Part shown: in pieces, positions 6,943-14,022 of the stretch
How positions within the stretch are numbered: position 1 is the first letter of the stretch
How the letters are laid out: each line of letters begins with the position of its first letter
Assembly (NCBI GenBank): GCA_947177885.1
Contig: CAMWWF010000030.1
Coordinates: forward strand, 1 to 14,902
Direction: 5' to 3'
From: an uncultured Lachnospiraceae bacterium
GTDB taxonomy: Bacteria; Bacillota_A; Clostridia; Lachnospirales; Lachnospiraceae
DNA length: 14,902 nucleotides
Notes under the pieces: generated by a model
The model's database searches: none
What the model was told of the DNA's origin: nothing
Seen by the model: only the letters and a program-made list of their open reading frames with translations
Made by a program: the position numbers and the translations under genes

Positions 6943-8482
6943 TCCATTTGGTGCAGTCCCAGATATCGGTGGCGAGACCGTCATAGAATTCCGGTTCATG
7001 GCATACCATCAGGATACTGCCTTTATATTCTTTCAAGGCTCTTCGCAATTCTTCCTTGGCGTCCACATCCAGATGATTGGTGGGCTCGTCCAGGAGCAGG
7101 AGATTTGTATTTCGGTTGATCAGCTTGCATAGTCTTACCTTTGCCTGTTCGCCGCCGCTCAGTACCTTTACACGGCTTTCGATATGCCTGGTGGTAAGGC
7201 CGCATTTTGCAAGTGCGGAGCGGACTTCATACTGGGTGAAGCCGGGAAACTCCTGCCAGATCTCCTCGATACAGCTGTTGTCCTTATCTCCGGACATTTC
7301 CTGCTCGAAATAGCCGATTTCCAGATAATCTCCCTGTGTCACTGTGCCCGAGAGAGGGTTGATCAGGCCCAGAATACTTTTTAACAGTGTGGTTTTGCCG
7401 ATCCCGTTGGCCCCGATAAGGACAATTTTCTGCCCCCGCTCCATGGTAAGATCCAGCTTGGAGGAGAGCGGCTCGTCATAGCCGATGACCAGATCCTTTG
7501 TCTCAAAGATAATGCGTCCGGGTGTCCTGGCCTCCCGGAAACGAAATTCCGGTTTGGGTTTCTCCGCGGCAAGCTCGATGACGTCCATCTTATCCAGCTT
7601 CTTTTGCCTGGACATTGCCATGTTTCTGGTGGCTACTCTGGCTTTGTTTCTGGCCACGAAATCCTTCAGGCCGGCAATTTCCTTCTGCTGTTTATTGTAG
7701 GCGGCTTCCAGCTGAGACTTTTTCATCTCATAGGCTTCCTGAAATTTGTCATAATCTCCCACATAACGGGTCAGGGACTGGTTATCCATATGATAGATGA
7801 GATTGATGACACTGTTCAAAAAGGGAATGTCATGGCTGATCAGGATGAATGCATTTTCATAGTCGTTCAGATACCGCTTTAACCATTCAATATGTTCTGC
7901 ATCCAGATAGTTGGTGGGCTCGTCCAGCAACAGGATATCCGGTTTTTCCAACAACAGTTTGCCCAGCAGGATCTTTGTCCTCTGACCGCCTGACAACTCT
8001 GTCACATCCCTGTCCAGTCCGATATCCGTCAGGCCAAGCGCCCGCGCCACTTCCTCCACCTTCGCATCGATCATATAGAAATCATGCATGGTCAGAAGGT
8101 CCTGGATCGTCCCCAGGTCTTCCATATAGACTTCCAGTTCCTCAGGGGAAGCCTCGCCCATTTTGTCACAGATCTCGTTCATCCGGGTCTCCATCCCGTA
8201 CAGAAAATCGAAAGCGGAAGCCAGCGCCTGCCGGACGGTCATCCCGGCGGTCAGCACGGTATGCTGATCCAGATAGCCTACGCGGACATTTTTAGCCCAT
8301 TCCACCTTACCTTCGTCAGGCTGCAGTCTGCCTGTGATGATATTCATAAAAGTTGATTTTCCCTCTCCGTTGGCGCCGATCAGTCCGATATGCTCGCCCT
8401 TTAACAGACGGAAGGACACATCATTAAAAATTGCCCGGTCGCCGAAGCCGTGAGTCAGGTGTTCCACATTTAATATGCTCAT
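6926..8482 (-). CDS. ABC-F family ATPase (ribosome-associated, no membrane domain)
   Basis: Two fused nucleotide-binding domains and no transmembrane segments, 518 aa. Domain 1 has Walker A GANGEGKST (36-44), signature LSGGQ (163-167) and Walker B LLLDEPTNYLD. Domain 2 has Walker A GANGIGKTT (357-365), signature LSGGE and Walker B LLLDEPTNHLD. The charged linker between them (roughly 225-315, with KKLDKMDVIE) is the P-site-tRNA interaction motif region of this family. ABC-F proteins bind the ribosomal E site; some relieve stalls and some protect against lincosamides, pleuromutilins, streptogramins or macrolides. I cannot assign the subfamily. ATG 8482 was chosen over TTG 8488; AAAGG lies 14 nt upstream. 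It is convergent with the exporter pair and preceded by a structured leader of about 90 nt with its own promoter. The stop codon is inside the terminator hairpin. Confidence 0.92.
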   Translation of the reverse strand: MSILNVEHLTHGFGDRAIFNDVSFRLLKGEHIGLIGANGEGKSTFMNIITGRLQPDEGKVEWAKNVRVGYLDQHTVLTAGMTVRQALASAFDFLYGMETRMNEICDKMGEASPEELEVYMEDLGTIQDLLTMHDFYMIDAKVEEVARALGLTDIGLDRDVTELSGGQRTKILLGKLLLEKPDILLLDEPTNYLDAEHIEWLKRYLNDYENAFILISHDIPFLNSVINLIYHMDNQSLTRYVGDYDKFQEAYEMKKSQLEAAYNKQQKEIAGLKDFVARNKARVATRNMAMSRQKKLDKMDVIELAAEKPKPEFRFREARTPGRIIFETKDLVIGYDEPLSSKLDLTMERGQKIVLIGANGIGKTTLLKSILGLINPLSGTVTQGDYLEIGYFEQEMSGDKDNSCIEEIWQEFPGFTQYEVRSALAKCGLTTRHIESRVKVLSGGEQAKVRLCKLINRNTNLLLLDEPTNHLDVDAKEELRRALKEYKGSILMVCHEPEFYDGLATDIWDCTKWTTRIF

Positions 8483-8488
8483 AAACAA

Positions 8489-8571
8489 TAACCATGCCTT
8501 TCTGAAAATAACTTTTGCCGGACCGGATCTCCATGCCGAAGCGGAATGGGGACGGTCAGTTTGGCATATGG
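8489..8571 (-). promoter_or_regulatory. structured 5' leader of the ABC-F gene
   Basis: In the minus-strand transcript, GACCG-TCCCCAT (from 8557 to 8546) pairs with ATGGAGA-TC-CGGTC (8534 to 8521), a 12-bp stem with a 2-nt bulge and an 11-nt loop. The sequence GGCATGG occurs twice, once at the loop/stem edge and once overlapping the Shine-Dalgarno region. CCATATGCC at the leader's 5' end could pair with either copy apart from two bulged bases. An ORF of 36 codons starts at 8534 and overlaps the ABC-F start in another frame. Leaders that attenuate expression are common for resistance-type ABC-F genes; that role is inferred here. Confidence 0.4.
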
Positions 8572-8577
8572 ACTGTA

Positions 8578-8606
8578 ACTATAACATATTTCAGAAAATT
8601 AAGAAA
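8578..8606 (-). promoter_or_regulatory. candidate promoter of the ABC-F gene
   Basis: On the minus strand, TTTCTT (8606-8601) and TATAGT (8583-8578) are separated by 17 bp, and the -10 is extended by TG-T just upstream. Transcription would start near 8571. The -35 match is poor, so the extended -10 carries the call. Confidence 0.45.
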
Positions 8607-8676
8607 GAGTTTATGGCTTTTTTTCCCGTTTTGTCTATAATATAGTTAGAGCTTACTCAAGCCATACACACCATGA

Positions 8677-8713
8677 TTGACTTGTGATCACAATATGGTA
8701 AACTGGGTATAAT
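8677..8713 (+). promoter_or_regulatory. promoter of the lipoprotein gene, with a palindrome between its elements
   Basis: TTGACT (8677-8682) is followed 16 bp later by TAAACT (8699-8704), extended by TGG. A second -10-like TATAAT is at 8708-8713 but without a well-placed -35. The spacer holds a perfect 12-bp palindrome, TTGTGATCACAA (8682-8693), in the position of a repressor operator. GCTTACTC (8651-8658) and GAGTAAGC (8720-8727) form an 8-bp inverted repeat flanking the whole promoter. The -10 region shares TATGGTAAACT with the promoter at 13860-13889. Confidence 0.6.
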
Positions 8714-8760
8714 AAAGGAGAGTAAGCAATATCGACTTTGTGTTGCGAAAGGAGATCATT

Positions 8761-9489
8761 ATGAAAAAATTTATGGCGTATTTGTGTACGGGAGTTATGG
8801 TTATGAGTCTGGCTGCCTGTGGGAACGGTGACAAGACAGGAGAGGAACAGAGCAGCGAGACGGAAAGTCGGACAGAGAGCAGTGCCGTGGCAGGAGATCA
8901 GACGGAAAGCAGTGCGGCGGGAAGTCAGACGGAGAGCAGCTCCGGAATGGGCGGACAGACAGGAAGCGGTTCGGCGGCAGGAGATTCCCCGCAAAGCGGA
9001 ACTGTGGCAAACGGCCACGATTATGAGGAAGGCTGGACTGAGGAGATGGAAGGCATAAAAACAGCCATTATGGATGCAGTGGGAGACAATTATTTCCCGG
9101 ATATGCCACTGATGCCTGATATGCTGGAGATGCAGTTTGGGATCACTGCGGATATGTATGACGATTATTTTGCGGAGATGCCCATGATCAGTGCAAATGT
9201 AGATACCTTGTTGATTATCAGGGCAAAAGATGATAAGGTGAAAGATGTGGAAGATGCACTCAATGCTTATCGTGATGTCCAGGTTAATGATGCACTTCAA
9301 TATCCCAAGAATGTCGGCATTGTACAGGCATCCCGTGTTGAGAGCGTTGGGAATTATGTCTGCTATCTCCAGCTCGGCGGAGATGTCATGGAGATTTCGG
9401 AAAGCGGTGACGAGGCCGTGATCCTCCATTGTCAGGAGCTGAACGGGCAGGTGATGGAGATCATCAGCCGGAAGGTTTCGCATGAGTGA
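8761..9489 (+). CDS. DUF4358-like lipoprotein
   Basis: Secreted lipoprotein of 242 aa. A short basic N-terminus and hydrophobic stretch lead to the lipobox LAAC with the lipidated cysteine at C20. Residues of about 21-80 are a low-complexity linker rich in Ser, Glu, Gln, Thr and Gly, with imperfect QTESS repeats (CAGACGGA[A/G]AGCAG recurs 27 bp apart). The folded part, from about 82 to the end, resembles DUF4358 of Clostridia, including a VDTLLIIRAKDDKVKDVEDAL segment and a QYPKN segment. The function of that family is not established. ATG 8761 has AAAGGAG (8748-8754) 6 nt upstream; an in-frame GTG at 8740 lies before that site and is unlikely. It is first in a run with MBOAT and DHHW genes, suggesting an accessory role in surface-polymer acylation. 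The domain assignment is by recognition, not by search. Confidence 0.75.
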   Translation: MKKFMAYLCTGVMVMSLAACGNGDKTGEEQSSETESRTESSAVAGDQTESSAAGSQTESSSGMGGQTGSGSAAGDSPQSGTVANGHDYEEGWTEEMEGIKTAIMDAVGDNYFPDMPLMPDMLEMQFGITADMYDDYFAEMPMISANVDTLLIIRAKDDKVKDVEDALNAYRDVQVNDALQYPKNVGIVQASRVESVGNYVCYLQLGGDVMEISESGDEAVILHCQELNGQVMEIISRKVSHE

Positions 9490-9562
9490 CCGTAAGGTGA
9501 TGTAAAGCATTTCGGAGATTTATGGATCAAAATGCCGTCTGCGCGGCGGAATGAGTGGGAAA

Positions 9563-10975
9563 ATGGTTTTTAGCAGTGTGATTTTTTTATTTCGGTTTTT
9601 GCCCTTTTTCTTTTTATTATATTTTCTGATTCCCGGGAGAGGAAAGAATGTCGTCCTCTTCCTTGGGAGTCTGCTCTTTTATGCCTGGGGAGAACCGGTA
9701 TATGTGCTGCTGATGCTGTTTTCCACGGTGGTGGATTATGTCAACGGGCGGCTGATCGGAAGATACCGGGGCAGAAGCCGGGCGAAAGCGTTTCTGATCA
9801 GTTCCGTGGCGATCAACCTGTTTATTCTGTGCTTTTTTAAATATGCGGATTTTCTGATCCGGTCGGTAAACGGTCTGACAGGCCTGGAACTGCCGCTTTT
9901 GAATCTGCCGCTGCCCATTGGAATCTCTTTTTATACTTTCCAGACCATGTCCTATACCATTGACGTGTACCGCAATAAGGCGAAAGTGCAGAAGAACATT
10001 CTGGACTTTGGTGTGTATGTGACAATGTTTCCCCAGCTGATCGCGGGGCCGATTGTAAAATACAGTTCCGTGGAGGATGATCTGCATAACAGGAAGACGG
10101 ATATCCTGTGCGTCAGCCATGGACTGAAGCGTTTTGTCACCGGTCTGGCCAAGAAGGCGCTGCTGGCCAATACGATCGGTGAGATGTGGGCGGATATTTC
10201 CGCCATGGAATTCGGAAATTTAAGTGTCTTCACCGCATGGATGGGTGTGCTGGCCTTTGCTTTTCAGATATATTTTGACTTTTCAGGGTACTCCGATATG
10301 GCGATCGGGCTGGGGGAGATCATGGGTTTCCACTTTCCGGAAAATTTCAATTACCCCTATATTGCGTCCTCGGTAACGGAATTCTGGCGCAGATGGCATA
10401 TCTCTCTGGGGAGCTGGTTTCGGGAATATGTGTATATTCCGTTGGGAGGAAACCGTAAGGGAGTGCCGAGACAGCTTCTGAACATCCTGATCGTCTGGGT
10501 CCTTACCGGCATCTGGCACGGCGCGGGCTGGAATTTCCTTTTCTGGGGACTTTGGTTCGCTCTTCTGCTGGTGCTGGAAAAGCTGTTTTTGGGGAAGGTC
10601 CTGGCCCGGCTGCCGAAAGGGATCGGAATCCTGTATAACGGGTTGGCAGTACTGTTGGGATGGGTACTTTTTGCTCTGGGGACTCCCGCCGAGATCGGAG
10701 GTTATCTGGCGGCAATGTTCGGTTTCGGCAGAAAGCTGATAGACAGTCAGGGCCTCTATCTGCTGGGGGAATACTTTATTCTGTTTGCGATTGCCGTGAC
10801 CGCGGCCACTCCGCTGCCGGGCCTCCTGGCGGGCAGACTGGAACAGGCGGAGACGGGATGGGGAATAGCATTGTACCGTCTGGGGGAAAAGGTGCTTCCT
10901 GCCCTTTTGCTGCTGCTTTCCGTTGCCGTTATCGTAGACGGTACATTTAATCCTTTTCTGTATTTTAGATTTTAA
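9563..10975 (+). CDS. MBOAT family membrane O-acyltransferase (AlgI/DltB-like)
   Basis: Polytopic membrane protein of 470 aa, predicted to carry acyl groups, usually acetyl, across the membrane for transfer to an extracellular polymer. Recognisable family segments are an N-terminal MVFSS plus hydrophobic stretch, PLPIGISFYTFQTMSY, MFPQLIAGPIVKY, YFDFSGYSDMAIGLGEIMGF, EFWRRWHISLGSWFREYVYIPLGGN with H279, and LTGIWHGAGWNFLFWG with the invariant catalytic-type H319. I prefer ATG 9563 because MBOAT proteins commonly begin MVFSS; ATG 9551, four codons earlier, is also possible and neither has a strong Shine-Dalgarno. It lies 73 nt after the lipoprotein gene and 38 nt before the DHHW gene, so all three are probably one operon. 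The acceptor polymer is unknown. Confidence 0.92.
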   Translation: MVFSSVIFLFRFLPFFFLLYFLIPGRGKNVVLFLGSLLFYAWGEPVYVLLMLFSTVVDYVNGRLIGRYRGRSRAKAFLISSVAINLFILCFFKYADFLIRSVNGLTGLELPLLNLPLPIGISFYTFQTMSYTIDVYRNKAKVQKNILDFGVYVTMFPQLIAGPIVKYSSVEDDLHNRKTDILCVSHGLKRFVTGLAKKALLANTIGEMWADISAMEFGNLSVFTAWMGVLAFAFQIYFDFSGYSDMAIGLGEIMGFHFPENFNYPYIASSVTEFWRRWHISLGSWFREYVYIPLGGNRKGVPRQLLNILIVWVLTGIWHGAGWNFLFWGLWFALLLVLEKLFLGKVLARLPKGIGILYNGLAVLLGWVLFALGTPAEIGGYLAAMFGFGRKLIDSQGLYLLGEYFILFAIAVTAATPLPGLLAGRLEQAETGWGIALYRLGEKVLPALLLLLSVAVIVDGTFNPFLYFRF

Positions 10976-11013
10976 AGAATTATTTACGGACAGTTCCGAA
11001 AGGAAGCGGCGCT

Positions 11014-12135
11014 ATGGAAGAAAAGAAAAACGCTCTCTTTACAATTGCAGTGATCGCGGCGATCATATGGATCTTTACCGTGGCAGACTTTTGCCGCGAC
11101 GACAGGATTTATTCGGAGACGGAAAACCGGCTGCTTGCCGCCAGACCCACGGTATCCAGGGAAAATATTCTCTCCGGGAAATACGCGGAAGCGTATGAGA
11201 CATATGTGACAGATCAATTTGTCAGCAGGGACAAGTGGATCGGGATCAAGACCCGGATGGATATCCTGCTGCAGAAAAAGGAGATCAACGGAGTTTATCT
11301 GGGAGATGACGGATATCTGATCGAGCAGCATCTGCCGGAGGATTATTCCGAGCTGTTAGTGGCAAAGCGGGCGGCGCTGCTCCAGAAACTGGTGGATGAG
11401 TGGGATGTTGTAGTCATGCTGGTGCCCACTGCGGATAACATTTTGACAGATAAAATGCCGGCCAATGCACCTTGTTATGATCAGGCGGCGCTGCTGGAAA
11501 GGATAGCGGCACAGGTGGGAGATGCCCATTATGTAGATGTCTATGGAAGTCTGAGGGCTCACATGGACGAAGAAATCTATTATCGCAGCGATCATCACTG
11601 GACCAGTCTGGGAGCGTACTACGGATATCTGGCATGGGCGGAGCATGAGGAGGTGACTCCTTATGCTTATCGCACTGATTTTATGACGGTTGTTTCCGAA
11701 GACTTTCTGGGAACGCTGCATTCCAAGACAAACCTTGACCGGGAGGGAGATACCATCCGGTATTTCCGGGGAACGGAGAAGCGCCCTGTGACGGTGACCT
11801 ATGATTTTAACAGGGTGACAGATACCTTTTATGAAGAGTCTTATCTGGACACGAAGAATCAGTATGGCTTCTTTCTGGATGACAATCACGCTTTCATTCA
11901 GATCGATACCAGTTACCGGAACGGGAAGACGCTGTTTGTCATTAAGGACTCTTATGCAAACAGTCTGGTTCCGCTGCTGACACCGCATTATGAAAGGATT
12001 TACGTGGTGGATCTGAGGTATTATAATGGAAGACTGTCAGCGCTGATGAAGCAGATGGAGCCCGATGGGGGAATGGATGTACTTGTGATCTATAACTGCA
12101 TTCATTTTCTGGAGGAGTTCAGCTACACCGAATAA
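11014..12135 (+). CDS. DHHW family protein, membrane-anchored AlgJ/AlgX-like acyltransferase partner
   Basis: 373 aa with one N-terminal membrane anchor (about residues 7-24), the rest expected outside the cell. Family features visible are SETENRLLAARP shortly after the anchor, a Y-x3-Y-x2-DQF-x2-RDKW segment, the name-giving motif S192-D193-H194-H195-W196, and KDSYAN at 311-316 with S313. In AlgJ/AlgX-type proteins the Asp-His pair and a Ser form an SGNH-like catalytic triad that passes acetyl groups to a polysaccharide; here D193, H195 and S313 are the candidates by analogy. GAAAGGA (10998-11004) precedes ATG 11014 by 9 nt. Its place directly after the MBOAT gene is the usual pairing of membrane acyl carrier and extracellular transferase. 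The length is typical of the family. Confidence 0.88.
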   Translation: MEEKKNALFTIAVIAAIIWIFTVADFCRDDRIYSETENRLLAARPTVSRENILSGKYAEAYETYVTDQFVSRDKWIGIKTRMDILLQKKEINGVYLGDDGYLIEQHLPEDYSELLVAKRAALLQKLVDEWDVVVMLVPTADNILTDKMPANAPCYDQAALLERIAAQVGDAHYVDVYGSLRAHMDEEIYYRSDHHWTSLGAYYGYLAWAEHEEVTPYAYRTDFMTVVSEDFLGTLHSKTNLDREGDTIRYFRGTEKRPVTVTYDFNRVTDTFYEESYLDTKNQYGFFLDDNHAFIQIDTSYRNGKTLFVIKDSYANSLVPLLTPHYERIYVVDLRYYNGRLSALMKQMEPDGGMDVLVIYNCIHFLEEFSYTE

Positions 12136-12183
12136 ATGTAAGGTCAGGGGTCCGCATGTTACAGAAAGGCATGGTTAAACGAT

Positions 12184-12843
12184 ATGAGAGCGGTAGTATT
12201 CGATATGGATGGAGTCCTGTTTGACACGGAACGGGTATGTATGGACAGCTGGGTGGCGGTGGCAGAGAAGGAAGGTCTGCCGGATATGGAGACGATCTTT
12301 CCGCGGTGTATCGGCGGGAATGCCAATGACAGCAGGGAAATCGTATTGGAGGCCTATGGACAGGACTTTGATTATGATACCTTTCGGAAGAAAGCCTTCG
12401 ACAGGTTCTGGGAATATATTGAGAAAAACGGTCTCCCCATGATGGCGGGTGTGCGGGAGATCTTGGCATGGCTCAAAGAGGAGCAATGGATCGTGGGACT
12501 TGCTTCCTCCACCAGAAAGTCTTCCGTGCTTGACCATTTGGAGCGGGCGGGAATCCGGGATTATTTTCAGGCGATCGTGACAGGAGATATGGTGACTCAT
12601 TCCAAGCCGCTGCCGGATATCTATCTGATCGCGTGCAGGCATTTGGGGATAGAACCCTGTGAGGCATATGCCATCGAGGACTCGCCCAATGGGATCCGCT
12701 CCGCCTATGCGGCGGGAATGTGCCCGCTCATGGTACCGGATATACTGCAGCCGGATGAGGAGATAAGGAATTTGAGCTACCGGATTTTCAGAGATCTTCC
12801 GGAAGTTTTAGAGTTTATGAAATGTAATGCGAGTCTGGGGTGA
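12184..12843 (+). CDS. HAD superfamily phosphatase / beta-phosphoglucomutase-like
   Basis: A 219-aa HAD subfamily IA hydrolase. Motif I is VVFDMDGVLFD with nucleophile D7 and acid/base D9; motif II lies around GLASSTRKS; the motif III lysine is K141 in SKPLPDIY; motif IV is IEDSPNGI with D166. The helical cap sits between about residues 16 and 85, as in phosphoglucomutase-like and pyrophosphatase/sugar-phosphatase members. These residues support phosphate-ester hydrolysis or phosphosugar mutase activity, and the exact substrate cannot be read. ATG 12184 is preceded by AAAGG at the rather long distance of 14 nt, with another ATG at 12171 in a different frame. The 16 nt CAGAAAGGCATGGTTA (12162-12177) recur exactly at the ABC-F start. 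It lies 48 nt after the DHHW gene and 79 nt before rsmA, so read-through between blocks is possible. Confidence 0.9.
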   Translation: MRAVVFDMDGVLFDTERVCMDSWVAVAEKEGLPDMETIFPRCIGGNANDSREIVLEAYGQDFDYDTFRKKAFDRFWEYIEKNGLPMMAGVREILAWLKEEQWIVGLASSTRKSSVLDHLERAGIRDYFQAIVTGDMVTHSKPLPDIYLIACRHLGIEPCEAYAIEDSPNGIRSAYAAGMCPLMVPDILQPDEEIRNLSYRIFRDLPEVLEFMKCNASLG

Positions 12844-12861
12844 ATACAGGGAATGAACGAA

Positions 12862-12898
12862 CCGGCATGCTCTGCGCCGGCTCCCAAACCTGCAGGTT
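12862..12898 (+). other. two palindromes between the HAD gene and rsmA
   Basis: CCGGC (12862-12866) pairs with GCCGG (12876-12880) over a 9-nt loop, and AACCTGCAGGTT (12887-12898) is a perfect 12-bp palindrome. Neither is followed by a T-run, so they are not obvious terminators. They may be an operator or an mRNA structure upstream of rsmA. No clear promoter was seen in this 79-nt gap. Confidence 0.35.
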
Positions 12899-12922
12899 AT
12901 AGAGAGTGCTGGGAAGGACAGA

Positions 12923-13777
12923 ATGGCAAATTTAGGGATACCGCAAAATACCATAGAAGTATTGCAGAAATATCATTTTAATTTTCAGAAGAAATACGGA
13001 CAGAATTTTCTGATCGATACCAATGTGCTGAACAGGATCATTGCTGCCGCGGAAATATCGGAGGAGGACTGTGTGCTGGAGATCGGGCCGGGCATCGGCA
13101 CCATGACACAGTACCTGGCTGAGAATGCGGGGGAAGTGGTGGCGGTGGAGATCGACAGGAATCTGATCCCCATTCTGGAGGATACGCTGTCAGGTTATGA
13201 TAATGTCACGGTCATAAACGAGGACATCCTGAAGCTGGATATCGGGAAGATCGTGGAGGAGAGGAATGGCGGAGAGCCGATCAAGGTGGTCGCCAATCTT
13301 CCTTACTACATAACCACACCCATTATTATGGGACTGTTTGAAAGCCATGTGCCTTTAAAGAGCATCACCGTCATGGTACAGAGAGAAGTAGCGGACAGAA
13401 TGCAGGTGGGGCCGGGCACAAAGGATTACGGCGCGCTGTCTCTGGCGGTGCAGTATTATGTGAAGCCGGAGATCGTGGCCAACGTGCCGCCCAACTGTTT
13501 CATTCCCCGTCCTAATGTGGGCAGCGCGGTGATACGTCTCACGAGACATGCGGAACCGCCGGTACGGGTGAAGGATGAGGGGAAGCTGTTCTCTCTGATC
13601 CGGGCATCCTTCAATCAGAGAAGGAAGACGCTTGTCAACGGGCTGTGCAATGCGGCGGATCTGAGCTTATCCAAAGAGCAGGTAACGGAAGCGCTGGAGA
13701 AGATGAAGCTGCCGCCTGCCATACGGGGGGAGGCGCTGACGCTGGAGCAGTTTGCGGAGCTGAGCAATCTGCTCTAG
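12923..13777 (+). CDS. rsmA: 16S rRNA (adenine(1518)-N6/adenine(1519)-N6)-dimethyltransferase RsmA/KsgA
   Basis: Dimethylates the two adjacent adenosines A1518 and A1519 near the 3' end of 16S rRNA, using four SAM molecules, late in 30S assembly. Diagnostic segments are GQNFLID at 26-32, the SAM loop LEIGPGIGT at 52-60, VAVEIDRNL, the catalytic NLPYY at 125-129, and VMVQREVADRM. The C-terminal helical domain includes IRASFNQRRKTLVN. At 284 aa it has normal family length. ATG 12923 follows AAGGA (12914-12918) by 4 nt. Loss of this enzyme gives kasugamycin resistance in other bacteria. It is the last gene before a strong terminator. Confidence 0.97.
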   Translation: MANLGIPQNTIEVLQKYHFNFQKKYGQNFLIDTNVLNRIIAAAEISEEDCVLEIGPGIGTMTQYLAENAGEVVAVEIDRNLIPILEDTLSGYDNVTVINEDILKLDIGKIVEERNGGEPIKVVANLPYYITTPIIMGLFESHVPLKSITVMVQREVADRMQVGPGTKDYGALSLAVQYYVKPEIVANVPPNCFIPRPNVGSAVIRLTRHAEPPVRVKDEGKLFSLIRASFNQRRKTLVNGLCNAADLSLSKEQVTEALEKMKLPPAIRGEALTLEQFAELSNLL

Positions 13778-13796
13778 AGCATCTACGATATTTTGT

Positions 13797-13837
13797 AAAA
13801 AGATACAAGGTATAGCTACTATATCTTGTATCTTTTT
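13797..13837 (+). terminator. strong intrinsic terminator after rsmA
   Basis: A 19-bp stem (13797-13815 with 13819-13837, one G-U pair, loop CTA) starts 19 nt after the rsmA stop. The outer arms are AAAAAGATACAAG and CTTGTATCTTTTT, so the T-run is part of the stem and the structure could work in both directions. Confidence 0.9.
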
Positions 13838-13859
13838 ATGAAAAAATAAACTTTATTTT

Positions 13860-13889
13860 TTGACATATGCACATAGACTATGGTAAACT
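13860..13889 (+). promoter_or_regulatory. promoter of the TPR protein gene
   Basis: A consensus -35 TTGACA (13860-13865) is followed by 18 bp and an extended -10, TGG-TAAACT (13884-13889). The spacer contains the odd palindrome CATAG-A-CTATG (13872-13882). The sequence TATGGTAAACT is shared with the lipoprotein promoter. The transcript would start near 13896, giving a leader of about 130 nt. Confidence 0.65.
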
Positions 13890-13945
13890 ATATAGAATCG
13901 AAATAGTGGGATATTATTGCCTTGCAGGGGATAAGGACTCTGGAG

Positions 13946-13992
13946 TCATGACTGGAAGCCATGGCATTGGGGTTGCGGAAATTCAGTCATGA
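13946..13992 (+). promoter_or_regulatory. leader inverted repeat with a 14-codon upstream ORF
   Basis: TCATGACTG (13946-13954) and CAGTCATGA (13984-13992) are a perfect 9-bp inverted repeat, with the palindrome GCCATGGC (13958-13965) in the loop. The same bases hold a 14-codon ORF, ATG 13948 to TGA 13992 (MTGSHGIGVAEIQS), with GGAG just upstream. Whether it is translated is unknown; it lies 30 nt before the TTG start of the TPR gene. Confidence 0.35.
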
Positions 13993-14022
13993 TAAAAGAT
14001 TCAGAATAGGGAGCGAAGTACC

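Noticed and set aside
6782..7132. 116-aa plus-strand ORF crossing the convergent terminator
   Set aside because: It reads through the ABC2 end, the terminator hairpin and the antisense of ABC-F, and has no independent support.
8740..8760. Upstream GTG start for the lipoprotein
   Set aside because: It would place the Shine-Dalgarno inside the gene and put charged residues ahead of the signal peptide. ATG 8761 has ideal spacing.
8653..9510. 285-aa minus-strand ORF over the lipoprotein gene
   Set aside because: It is antisense to a lipoprotein with a clear lipobox, promoter and Shine-Dalgarno, and its own sequence is low-complexity and unlike any family I know.
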